In this document: piece after piece, positions 54,965-61,832 of the stretch
Layout: every line of letters begins with the position of its first letter
Position numbering within the stretch: position 1 is the first letter of the stretch
Source of the DNA: an uncultured Fusobacteriaceae bacterium
GTDB taxonomy: Bacteria; Fusobacteriota; Fusobacteriia; Fusobacteriales; Fusobacteriaceae
Direction: 5' to 3'
DNA: 64,000 nucleotides
NCBI GenBank assembly: GCA_947038515.1
Contig: CAMQWJ010000002.1
Span: forward strand, 124,001-188,000
Position numbers and translations under genes: made by a program
The notes under the pieces: model-generated
The model's input: only the letters and a program-made list of their open reading frames with translations
The model's database searches: none
What the model was told of the DNA's origin: nothing

Positions 54965-55144
54965 TTAAATCATTCCTTTTTCTCTTCTATTCCCCTCATT
55001 TTTCTGTAAATAAACTAAGAATTGCATCATATTACTCTTGTAAATCTTGTAAGTTGTTTTCATACTCTCAAAATTTCTTGCCTTGTTTGAGTCCAGGTAC
55101 ATAGTGTAAACTTCTAAATTAGCCTTGTTATAATTAAGTTCCAT
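54965..55144 (-). pseudogene. Truncated tyrosine recombinase (N-terminal core-binding part)
   Basis: 59 codons from ATG 55144 with GGAGG upstream. LEVYTMYLDSNKARNFESMK followed by TYKIYKSNMMQFLVYLQKN is the SAM-like N-terminal helix bundle of XerC/integrase-type recombinases. The catalytic domain is absent; translation ends 16 bp before inversion site b. It may be a remnant of the recombinase that shuffled the fibre region, or the catalytic part may lie elsewhere after rearrangement. Confidence 0.6.
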
Positions 55145-55193
55145 AAATCCTCCAGTTCTATTTTTATTGTTAAATAATTATAGCAATAAAAAT

Positions 55194-55222
55194 TTGACTT
55201 TTAAAAGAAATTAGAATATAAT
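55194..55222 (+). promoter_or_regulatory. Near-consensus promoter of the small hydrophobic peptide gene
   Basis: TTGACT (55194-55199) and TATAAT (55217-55222) with 17-bp spacing, the best promoter match in the prophage part. Predicted start near 55229 leaves a ~130-nt leader. Confidence 0.8.
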
Positions 55223-55254
55223 TATTACATAAGTCCTTTAAAGGCACCTTTATA

Positions 55255-55339
55255 AAAAGTTGTTTATTCACGTTCAGATAGAAGCTCTCACTTATGTGGG
55301 AGCTTTCATTCTGCCCTTGAACAAGGTAGAACAACTTTT
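55255..55339 (+). ncRNA. Folded 5' leader of the toxin-like gene
   Basis: Outer stem AAAAGTTGTT (55255-55264) with AACAACTTTT (55330-55339), a middle GTTCA/TGAAC pair, and inner hairpin AAGCTCTCAC/GTGGGAGCTT (55282-55305). The outer stem ends six bases before the SD AAGGGAGG. Long structured leaders are typical of type I toxin mRNAs. Confidence 0.6.
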
Positions 55340-55359
55340 ATATAAAGGGAGGTAAACTA

Positions 55360-55458
55360 ATGATTAAATTTGAATTTAATAATTGCAAAATTAGTGGAAA
55401 CGTTATTATAGCTATACTACTAATTTTAACAGTTATTCTAATCGTAATTTTTGCATAA
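55360..55458 (+). CDS. Type I toxin-like hydrophobic peptide
   Basis: 32 aa: a polar start (MIKFEFNNCKISGN) followed by one membrane helix (VIIAILLILTVILIVIFA). AAGGGAGG is the RBS. Strong promoter, long folded leader, tiny hydrophobic product and immediate terminator are together the mark of type I toxin genes. An antisense RNA was not identified. Opposite in strand to all phage structural genes around it. Confidence 0.6.
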   Translation: MIKFEFNNCKISGNVIIAILLILTVILIVIFA

Positions 55459-55466
55459 GTTACCTC

Positions 55467-55485
55467 AGCCCTTAAGGGCTTTTTT
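55467..55485 (+). terminator. Terminator of the toxin-like gene
   Basis: AGCCC-TTAA-GGGCT followed by TTTTT, directly after the stop codon. Confidence 0.88.
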
Positions 55486-55530
55486 ATACCTATATAAGAA
55501 AACATAATTTAATACAATATTCTGTTTTCT

Positions 55531-55576
55531 AGACTCCAAATCCTTAGGTCCCCCTCAGGATTTGGAGTCTTTTTTT
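55531..55576 (+). terminator. Second plus-strand terminator, before the silent fibre module
   Basis: AGACTCCAAATCCT (55531-55544) pairs perfectly with AGGATTTGGAGTCT (55557-55570), then a T7 run. It ends eight bases before inversion site c and so shields the silent fibre end from transcription. Confidence 0.9.
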
Positions 55577-55583
55577 ATACCCT

Positions 55584-55599
55584 TAAATTAGAGAATTTA
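55584..55599 (+). repeat. Putative inversion site c
   Basis: TAAATT-AGAG-AATTTA, exact inverse of site d inside the fibre gene. In the fibre reading frame it encodes KLENL. Confidence 0.65.
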
Positions 55600-55617
55600 T
55601 TCACAGTTTGTACCAAA

Positions 55618-55932
55618 TTGAATATATCTCCAATTCCTGCAACGAGTACAGTTCCTATACTAACTAATGTAAACATATCAAAATATAGAACAATTGTATT
55701 TGTAGTTGATTGGTACACAACCTCTGGTGATGAAGTAAATAGAACATTGGAATATACTTTTCCAACGGCTTATCTTATTAACTTTGGAGCTAGGTTATCA
55801 ATTTTATATGGGGCTGAAGGACAAAATTTTGAAGCCATTAATATAACTGTAAAAAATGGAATTCTTAAAGTTGCTGGTTTTCATACATTAGGTAATACAA
55901 CCAATTCTATAAAAGCCATCTATGGTATTTAA
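55618..55932 (+). CDS. Silent alternative C-terminus of the tail fibre
   Basis: Plus-strand frame ending IKAIYGI, back to back with the end of the fibre gene (the two stops share TTAATTAA). It is open upstream through inversion site c as KLENLFTVCTKLNI; a TTG at 55618 is a nominal start with no RBS. The expressed fibre reads KLENLINIKKFSL at site d. Inversion between c and d would join this ~108-residue end to the fibre stem in frame. The end has the same beta-rich, strand-turn style as the expressed one. Not expected to be translated in this orientation. Confidence 0.7.
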   Translation: MNISPIPATSTVPILTNVNISKYRTIVFVVDWYTTSGDEVNRTLEYTFPTAYLINFGARLSILYGAEGQNFEAINITVKNGILKVAGFHTLGNTTNSIKAIYGI

Positions 55933-57342
55933 TTAAGCTTTCATTGCTACAATTGCATGAATATTAATAGAAGCACCTAAAGGTATAGATTCTAAATAAT
56001 TATTTACTTTTATTTTATTTCCTATAAGGGCTATTGACGACATCCCTAATGGTGCTGGTACATAATACCCAGTAGGTACACTGGATTGAGTTGATAACAT
56101 ATGAGTTTGACAACTTCCACCTGAACCAATTAGAACAAAGAATAATGTATACCCTTGTCTAATACTGTCAGAAAGGTCATATCCCTCATAATTAGGGATA
56201 TTTATATTGATATATTCGTTTAGACTAAATTTTTTAATATTGATTAAATTCTCTAATTTATCCAATAATCCCTTGTGAGAAATATCCACAAATTTTTCTA
56301 AATCTGCATAGGTTAAACTGTTTTGTATTTTACATAAATATATTTTCTTCGTAGCTGTACAAAAATATGTTTTTCCCACATATTTAATTCCAGTAACATT
56401 TAATATTCCTGCATAATCTGTTCCTAGTTCTGCAGGAAATAATTCTCCAGGCATTACCTCATATTTATCAAATCCAAAATCTTTATTATGAGCAGATTTT
56501 TTTGTAAAAGCTGGTTCTTTTCCATTCCAATAAGCTTTTTCTAAGTCTGTTACAAATCTTTGAGTAGAGCTTAGTTCTATTTCAGAAGCTAATATCTTAC
56601 CCCAACTTGCAACTCCTGCAGCAGTCCACTTTAAAAAATCTTTTAATCTTCCACCAATTGGAATATGATTATTTCCATTTCCAGCTGGGTGGGTATATTT
56701 TCCTGGAACTGATATTTTTCCTGTTTTGTCTATTTCTACATTATCTCCTGCTATCACTCCACCAATACTATTTTTTGTAGCAGGTAAAAGTTTTAGATCT
56801 AAATCTTTTGTTAAATCTCCACCACCATTTAATCCTGTCCCAGTTGATATTTTTCTAGTTTTATTTACTTTTTCTTCCAGGTCTTTAGAGGTAGCAAACA
56901 TTGTTGAACTAATTACTGCTGTTACTTTTGTGTTTCTATCTATACCAAATTCAAAGCTTCGTTGCTTCTGTAATATATTTCCACTATTACCAGGAGGAAA
57001 AGATTCCCCATATCCATCATTAACATAACAAACTAATATTTCTTCTCCTGTTTCTAACTTTCCAAATAATCCCACCTCTGTTATAACTACTTCACTCTCA
57101 AAATCTTCATTTGTGAAGTAGGATGTGGCTTTTATCAGCCCTGTTTCTGTCATTTGTAAGTTTGATAAGCCTATTGTCTTGTAAGTTTCTACAAGAGTAG
57201 TTAGAGCTTCATATTCTTCTATTGTACTTTTATTTCCTGTTCCTATTTTCATTGTTGTAAAATCTACTTTTACTTCTTGTGCTAAAGCTTGTTTAAATAA
57301 CTTTAACCCTGCATTAGTGAAGATTAATTCCTCAGTCCTCAT
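55933..57342 (-). CDS. Phage tail fibre/collar protein
   Basis: 469 aa. The N-terminal ~150 residues (RTEELIFTNAGLKLFKQALA, then TEVGLFGKLETGEEILVCYVN) are the phage tail-collar fibre domain that attaches to the baseplate. A repetitive stem follows (STGTGLNGGGDLTKDLDLKL, KYTHPAGNGNNHIP), and a ~100-residue tip begins after KLENL near residue 368. The tip lies inside a putative invertible segment. Its start overlaps the tail protein I gene by 11 bp. Confidence 0.87.
   Translation of the reverse strand: MRTEELIFTNAGLKLFKQALAQEVKVDFTTMKIGTGNKSTIEEYEALTTLVETYKTIGLSNLQMTETGLIKATSYFTNEDFESEVVITEVGLFGKLETGEEILVCYVNDGYGESFPPGNSGNILQKQRSFEFGIDRNTKVTAVISSTMFATSKDLEEKVNKTRKISTGTGLNGGGDLTKDLDLKLLPATKNSIGGVIAGDNVEIDKTGKISVPGKYTHPAGNGNNHIPIGGRLKDFLKWTAAGVASWGKILASEIELSSTQRFVTDLEKAYWNGKEPAFTKKSAHNKDFGFDKYEVMPGELFPAELGTDYAGILNVTGIKYVGKTYFCTATKKIYLCKIQNSLTYADLEKFVDISHKGLLDKLENLINIKKFSLNEYININIPNYEGYDLSDSIRQGYTLFFVLIGSGGSCQTHMLSTQSSVPTGYYVPAPLGMSSIALIGNKIKVNNYLESIPLGASINIHAIVAMKA
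56245..56260 (-). repeat. Putative inversion site d, inside the fibre gene
   Basis: Complement TAAATT-AGAG-AATTTA, in frame as KLENL; followed by WTCA as at site c. Lies 645 bp from site c in opposite orientation. Confidence 0.65.
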
Positions 57343-57988
57343 AACTCACCTTCCCTGTATTTTTTTTGTATGTACTAGAATAATTAGTTGAGAAATAGTT
57401 ATTATTTCCACTGATTTCAGTCAATTCTCTAAATTTTATTTTATCTAATCTGTGAGAAAAATTAAAGTTTATCCCAAATACTGATAGTTTTTTAGAGTTT
57501 ATTTCAACAAATTCTAATATTTCTAAATGTTGACTAGTTCTCTTGTATGCATTAATCATACTCATAATTCTTTTAGTCTTATTATGATCTGCATTTGAAT
57601 CTGATATTTGTACTTTAAAAGTACCATTAGCACTTTTTGAATCAAACCATTCTATTATCTTTGCTTCTGAAAAGAAGATATTTAAAACCTCTTGTACTGC
57701 ATAGGGTGTTCCCTTTATCATATGCATTTCTAAAGTTTTCTTTACTAAACTTCTTTTCTCTTCCAATTCTAATGTGATTTCATAAAAATCTACATGTAAT
57801 TCTTCTGCTAATAAGTCTATTTCAAAGTTTTCTAATTCATCAATTCTATCCATTAATACTAACTTTCTAATATTATCTACTATGTGTTTCTTATATAATT
57901 TATCAAGTACTAAAAGTATATCTTTATTATTCTTTTTTAGTAGTGAAGGTGCTAAATGAAATATATTTTCATCAAAAATTGTTTTCAT
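57332..57988 (-). CDS. Phage tail protein I (P2 gpI-like)
   Basis: 218 aa. The N-terminal FHLAPSLLKKNNKDI-like start and LAEELHVDFYEITLELEEKRSLVKKTLEMHMIKGTPYAVQ pattern is typical of P2 gpI, which lies at the baseplate periphery and helps join fibres. Adjacent to baseplate J on one side and the fibre on the other, as in P2 (J-I-H). Confidence 0.87.
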   Translation of the reverse strand: MKTIFDENIFHLAPSLLKKNNKDILLVLDKLYKKHIVDNIRKLVLMDRIDELENFEIDLLAEELHVDFYEITLELEEKRSLVKKTLEMHMIKGTPYAVQEVLNIFFSEAKIIEWFDSKSANGTFKVQISDSNADHNKTKRIMSMINAYKRTSQHLEILEFVEINSKKLSVFGINFNFSHRLDKIKFRELTEISGNNNYFSTNYSSTYKKNTGKVSYED

Positions 57989-59086
57989 TTATTCCTCCTC
58001 ATCCAAAACATATTTAATTGAAATAGAGTTACATTTTGCTATTTCCAACTCTGATATTTTAATATCTTTTAATAACTTTAGATTTACTCTTTTTACTCCT
58101 TCATCTTTAAAGATTTTTATAATATCTTGAATATTTAAATCTTCTCCAATTTTAAAATTTGAAGTAAATGATTTTAATTTTTTTATAATATTATCTTCTA
58201 GTACTTTTTTTGTAATTATAAAATCATCATAAGTTGTGTATTCCACATCAATATCATAATTTACAAATGTAGGATCTAAAATATTAACTTTATCTCCTAA
58301 AGGTCTTATTTTTATAGAATTGACTTCAGATAAAATTTTAGTTTTCTCTTCTATAGATAATTTTTCTATATCTTCTCCAACCACATATATGTTAATAATA
58401 TTAGGTATTGGAGAATGAATTGCTACTTGTTCCACTAAAGAAGAGGCTTTTTTTACACCAAAGATATATGAATATTCTGAACCTGCAGTTGTGAATGACT
58501 CAGGTATTTCTCTTATTCTTTCCCTGTATCTTTCATCATTTTCAATATCTGCTCCACCAGTTACAGGTGTTATATTCTCGCAGTTTTGGAAGTAATCATA
58601 TCTATCAATTGAAATCTTTATTTCTCCAATCAATATTTCATCTAATTCTCCTTCTTTTTCAGCAACAACTGGAATATCAGCAAATAGGCTTCCTGATTCT
58701 ATTATTCCTATTTTCTCATTTTTAAATATTAATTCTCCTTTTGAGAATCTACTTCCAACAGGAATAATTACATCTCTTTCAACAATACTTGAGATATGAC
58801 ATCTCATTGTTGTTCTAGCTCTGTTTGCTCCTAACCTATCACCTCTAGTACCAAACAAATCTCCTTTCAAATCTAACCTACTTCCTTTAGCAAATTTAAG
58901 ATAATTTCCTAAAGCTACTTGATTCATCTCTGCTTTTGTTTGAGAGAGCATTGCAGCAACAGTAGAATATATAAAAGTTATTTCTGAACTAATAGGTAAT
59001 CTTTCCCCTGTTATTTCTTCATGAAAACTTAATGCGTCATCTAATATTTCTTTAGCATCTGATTCAATTAAAATCAAATCATTCAT
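57989..59086 (-). CDS. Baseplate assembly protein J (P2 gpJ-like)
   Basis: 365 aa. Wedge component of the contractile baseplate: EKEGELDEILIGEI, PVTGGADIENDERYRERIREIPESFTTAGS and VKKASSLVEQVAIHSP are characteristic. Overlaps the start of the gpW-like gene's stop by 8 bp. Confidence 0.9.
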   Translation of the reverse strand: MNDLILIESDAKEILDDALSFHEEITGERLPISSEITFIYSTVAAMLSQTKAEMNQVALGNYLKFAKGSRLDLKGDLFGTRGDRLGANRARTTMRCHISSIVERDVIIPVGSRFSKGELIFKNEKIGIIESGSLFADIPVVAEKEGELDEILIGEIKISIDRYDYFQNCENITPVTGGADIENDERYRERIREIPESFTTAGSEYSYIFGVKKASSLVEQVAIHSPIPNIINIYVVGEDIEKLSIEEKTKILSEVNSIKIRPLGDKVNILDPTFVNYDIDVEYTTYDDFIITKKVLEDNIIKKLKSFTSNFKIGEDLNIQDIIKIFKDEGVKRVNLKLLKDIKISELEIAKCNSISIKYVLDEEE

Positions 59087-59354
59087 TTATTTCCACCTCA
59101 CATGTTATTTCTAACCCATTTTCTCCCATATCACAAAATACTTGTATCAGTTTTAAATCAGTTATATATTTATTCATTTGACCTTGAATTTCTGTAAATA
59201 TTCCATTTTGAATTACAGTGATTGGTTTATCTACTAATCTTCCATCTAGTCCAAATCCTCTGAATAAAGGTACTTCTCCTCTTGTTGTATTCAACAAAAT
59301 ATATAATTGAATTAGTAAAGGGTCGGTAGGTTTTACTTTATTATTTATTATCAT
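59079..59354 (-). CDS. Baseplate protein W (gp25-like)
   Basis: 91 aa from ATG 59354 (GAGGT upstream). Short, with QLYILLNTTRGEVPLFRGFGLD, the hallmark of gp25/gpW baseplate proteins that nucleate the sheath. The frame extends ten codons further up, but that would overlap the preceding gene and lacks an RBS. J follows directly. Confidence 0.8.
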   Translation of the reverse strand: MIINNKVKPTDPLLIQLYILLNTTRGEVPLFRGFGLDGRLVDKPITVIQNGIFTEIQGQMNKYITDLKLIQVFCDMGENGLEITCEVEINE

Positions 59355-59361
59355 TTTTACC

Positions 59362-59964
59362 TCACCAATTTCTGACTTTTTCAATAGTTTCTTTTGCTAC
59401 TTTATTTACTTTGTCTATAGCTTTATCGGCCATTTTTTTTATACCCTTCTCCAGGATAAATTTATCTGTTCTTTTCTTATCAATTTTATTGATATATTCT
59501 TCAAATTGACAAGAACATTCAGCAACAATAGGAGCTCCTTTTCCATCTGTTTTAGTAACTTTAGCAGTGAACGTTTTCAAAATATAGTTCTGATCCCCTA
59601 TTTTTTGATTACCCATAATAAGAGGGTAATGTTCCCCTAACTCACACATATCAATAAATTTATCTATGCTTCTTTGCACTGGAGCTAATGTAAAAATTAA
59701 TTTGATATCACAATTAACAGTCCTTAGTTTTCTATTTGAAAACTCTGTTATAGGTGGACCACCAATTCTTGAATGAGAAATAGTATCATTTCCTACAGTC
59801 ATAGAGTACTCTTTAGGAGTTAAAGTATTTCCTTCTGATACTTTAAAAGCAACTGGACCAAAGCCACCTAACCTTCCTATTGTTCCTATAATTGGTATAT
59901 CATTTAGGTAATCATTTAATACTCTATCTTTTGTGTCATTATATAAGCTTTTTATTATACTCAT
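59362..59964 (-). CDS. Phage tail protein, gpU-like
   Basis: 200 aa. A compact domain with NDTISHSRIGGPPITEFSNR and CDIKLIFTLAPVQRSIDKFIDM, in the style of P2 gpU (tail completion); the C-terminal ~40 residues form a Lys-rich helix (KKMADKAIDKVNKVAKETIEKV). Position between V and W differs from P2. Overlaps gene V by 4 bp. Confidence 0.55.
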   Translation of the reverse strand: MSIIKSLYNDTKDRVLNDYLNDIPIIGTIGRLGGFGPVAFKVSEGNTLTPKEYSMTVGNDTISHSRIGGPPITEFSNRKLRTVNCDIKLIFTLAPVQRSIDKFIDMCELGEHYPLIMGNQKIGDQNYILKTFTAKVTKTDGKGAPIVAECSCQFEEYINKIDKKRTDKFILEKGIKKMADKAIDKVNKVAKETIEKVRNW

Positions 59965-60521
59965 ACTTCCACAAACCTTTTTCCACTAACTATTTCTTTT
60001 GTAGAGATTTTTCCACTCATATCTATATTTCCACTTTCTGAAATTCCTACTCCACCACTTGAAGATAGTCCTTTTTTCAAAGTTAATTTTTCAGAAATTG
60101 AAACTGTTCCTTTGATTTCAACAGCTGATGTAATTACTGTTTTCTCAGCAGTTATATTAATATTTTTAGATTTTACTTTTAAAGTATCACATTCAACTTC
60201 TATAGCTCCATCTTCATTTATTGTTATTTTACTTTTTTGATAATTTATTATTTTCTTTCCTTTTGATAAATCGCAAGGATTCATATCTGAAAACCTACCC
60301 CCAATCACTACTCCTCTTTCATTACTATCATCAAACATTAGTACAATACAAGGAGTTTTAGGGTGTGGTAATTCAGAATTTTTATTTAAATAACTCATTG
60401 AAGTCATAATTTGTAAATCTCCTGTTAAAATTCCATCAGACTCATCAAGTTTTACTACTGCAGTATAATTTGTTTCATTAACACTATGGATTTCTCCAAA
60501 AGCTATAGTAGTGCTCCCCAT
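59961..60521 (-). CDS. Baseplate assembly protein V (spike)
   Basis: 186 aa. OB-fold start (TIAFGEIHSVNETNYTAVVKL) followed by a beta-helical tail rich in repeats (SKNINITAEKTVITSAVEIKG), the layout of P2 gpV, the membrane-piercing spike. No clear metal-binding His tip is seen at the C-terminus (VSGKRFVEV). Follows gene D by one base. Confidence 0.82.
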   Translation of the reverse strand: MGSTTIAFGEIHSVNETNYTAVVKLDESDGILTGDLQIMTSMSYLNKNSELPHPKTPCIVLMFDDSNERGVVIGGRFSDMNPCDLSKGKKIINYQKSKITINEDGAIEVECDTLKVKSKNINITAEKTVITSAVEIKGTVSISEKLTLKKGLSSSGGVGISESGNIDMSGKISTKEIVSGKRFVEV

Positions 60522-60522
60522 A

Positions 60523-61623
60523 TTAATCCCCCTTATAATGACTTTTTACTAAATATGAATCTATGGAAAATTTGAATCCAGGTATATTTTTTACAATTTT
60601 ATTGACTAAATATTTCCCATCAAAAATACCTGCATCATATAAATCAAAAGTATCTCCTGAATAAATCCCCATATCACCCACTATTGAAAAAGATAATTCT
60701 ACTCTTTTAGTGTTTTCTTTTTTTAATTTTTTTCTTGCAAATTCTTCTAAATCTTCACTCTTACTTCTCCTATTCAATTTCAAGATTTTATCATTTGTTT
60801 TTTTAGGTTTCTTTTTAGGTTCTGTTTTTTCTCCAAAATATTTACCGTATGGATTACTTGTTTTTTTACCTGTCCCACTTTTAATTTGGTTACTCGTTGT
60901 AGCAGTAACCATTATTTTTTCAGTTTTATTAGTTTGTGGATTAATATATGTTACCTCTATGGCATCATATACTTCTTTGGTTTTTTCTGTAAGCCTATAA
61001 TCCAACTCTTTCGCACTTAGTCTAAATTTAGCAGCCTTCTTTTCAAATTTCTCTTCATCAAATATTATTAATTTATCAAATGCAATTTTTAAAACTGCAC
61101 CTTCATCAGTTATTATCTTTTTTAAAAAGGAAAAATCTGTTTCTTTTTCTTGTTTTAAATTAGTAAGTTTAGGATTACTTTTACTCATAAATTTAAACTT
61201 TAAATTATGTTTTTTAGCCATTTCCTTTCCTAGGTCTGACATAGTTATAGAAGTCCAAGACTTTGAATTCTTTTGATCTTGTGCTTCTCCAAGTGGAATT
61301 GCTAAAGCTTTTATTGATACTGAGTTTTTAGAAAAATCTCTGGAGTCTATATTATAGCTTCCCAGTGGATAAGATAATCTTCCCTCATCTTCTTTTTTCC
61401 AATTTTCAGTAATAACTGTTACTTCTAATTTTTGATAAATTTCCAATGCCCATTTAGGCATCAAAAATCTATCATTATCATTCCTTAAACTAAGACTCAC
61501 ATCATCTATTGAATCTTTGAAGTTGTCTGTAATAGTTATTTTAGATATGTACTCTTCTAAGCTTTTTGAGATATCATCACCACCATATTTAACTACTATA
61601 CTGACTCTTCTTGCTAAACCCAT
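60523..61623 (-). CDS. Late control protein D/tail hub (P2 gpD-like)
   Basis: 366 aa. Contains KITITDNFKDSIDDVSLSL at the N-terminus, the LSYPLGSYNIDSRDFS segment and KAKGRAELSF-like late region (ENTKRVELSFSIVGDMGIYSGD), typical of the phage late control D/gp27-like hub. A Lys/Thr-rich linker sits near 250-285. Overlaps the tail X gene by 10 bp. Confidence 0.85.
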   Translation of the reverse strand: MGLARRVSIVVKYGGDDISKSLEEYISKITITDNFKDSIDDVSLSLRNDNDRFLMPKWALEIYQKLEVTVITENWKKEDEGRLSYPLGSYNIDSRDFSKNSVSIKALAIPLGEAQDQKNSKSWTSITMSDLGKEMAKKHNLKFKFMSKSNPKLTNLKQEKETDFSFLKKIITDEGAVLKIAFDKLIIFDEEKFEKKAAKFRLSAKELDYRLTEKTKEVYDAIEVTYINPQTNKTEKIMVTATTSNQIKSGTGKKTSNPYGKYFGEKTEPKKKPKKTNDKILKLNRRSKSEDLEEFARKKLKKENTKRVELSFSIVGDMGIYSGDTFDLYDAGIFDGKYLVNKIVKNIPGFKFSIDSYLVKSHYKGD

Positions 61624-61832
61624 GGTGGTAACTCCTCTTTTAATGTTTTTTCAATTTTAGGTATCTTTAATACTAAGCCAGAGGGAAAGCTAACAATTTT
61701 TAAAAAATCTTTATTAGCTTTTCTTATATGATTCATCAGAAATTCATCACCATAAACTTTATAGGATATTAGATCCCAAGTATCGTTTCTTTGAGTTATA
61801 TAAACTTTATACTGTTGTTCTGCTTTTTTCAT
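61614..61832 (-). CDS. Tail protein X (LysM-like)
   Basis: 72 aa. YKVYITQRNDTWDLISYKVYGDEFL is the LysM-like fold of P2 gpX, a small tail protein between the tape measure and hub genes. Overlaps the tape-measure stop by 26 bp, consistent with coupled translation. C-terminal EELPPWV is common in this family. Confidence 0.88.
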   Translation of the reverse strand: MKKAEQQYKVYITQRNDTWDLISYKVYGDEFLMNHIRKANKDFLKIVSFPSGLVLKIPKIEKTLKEELPPWV

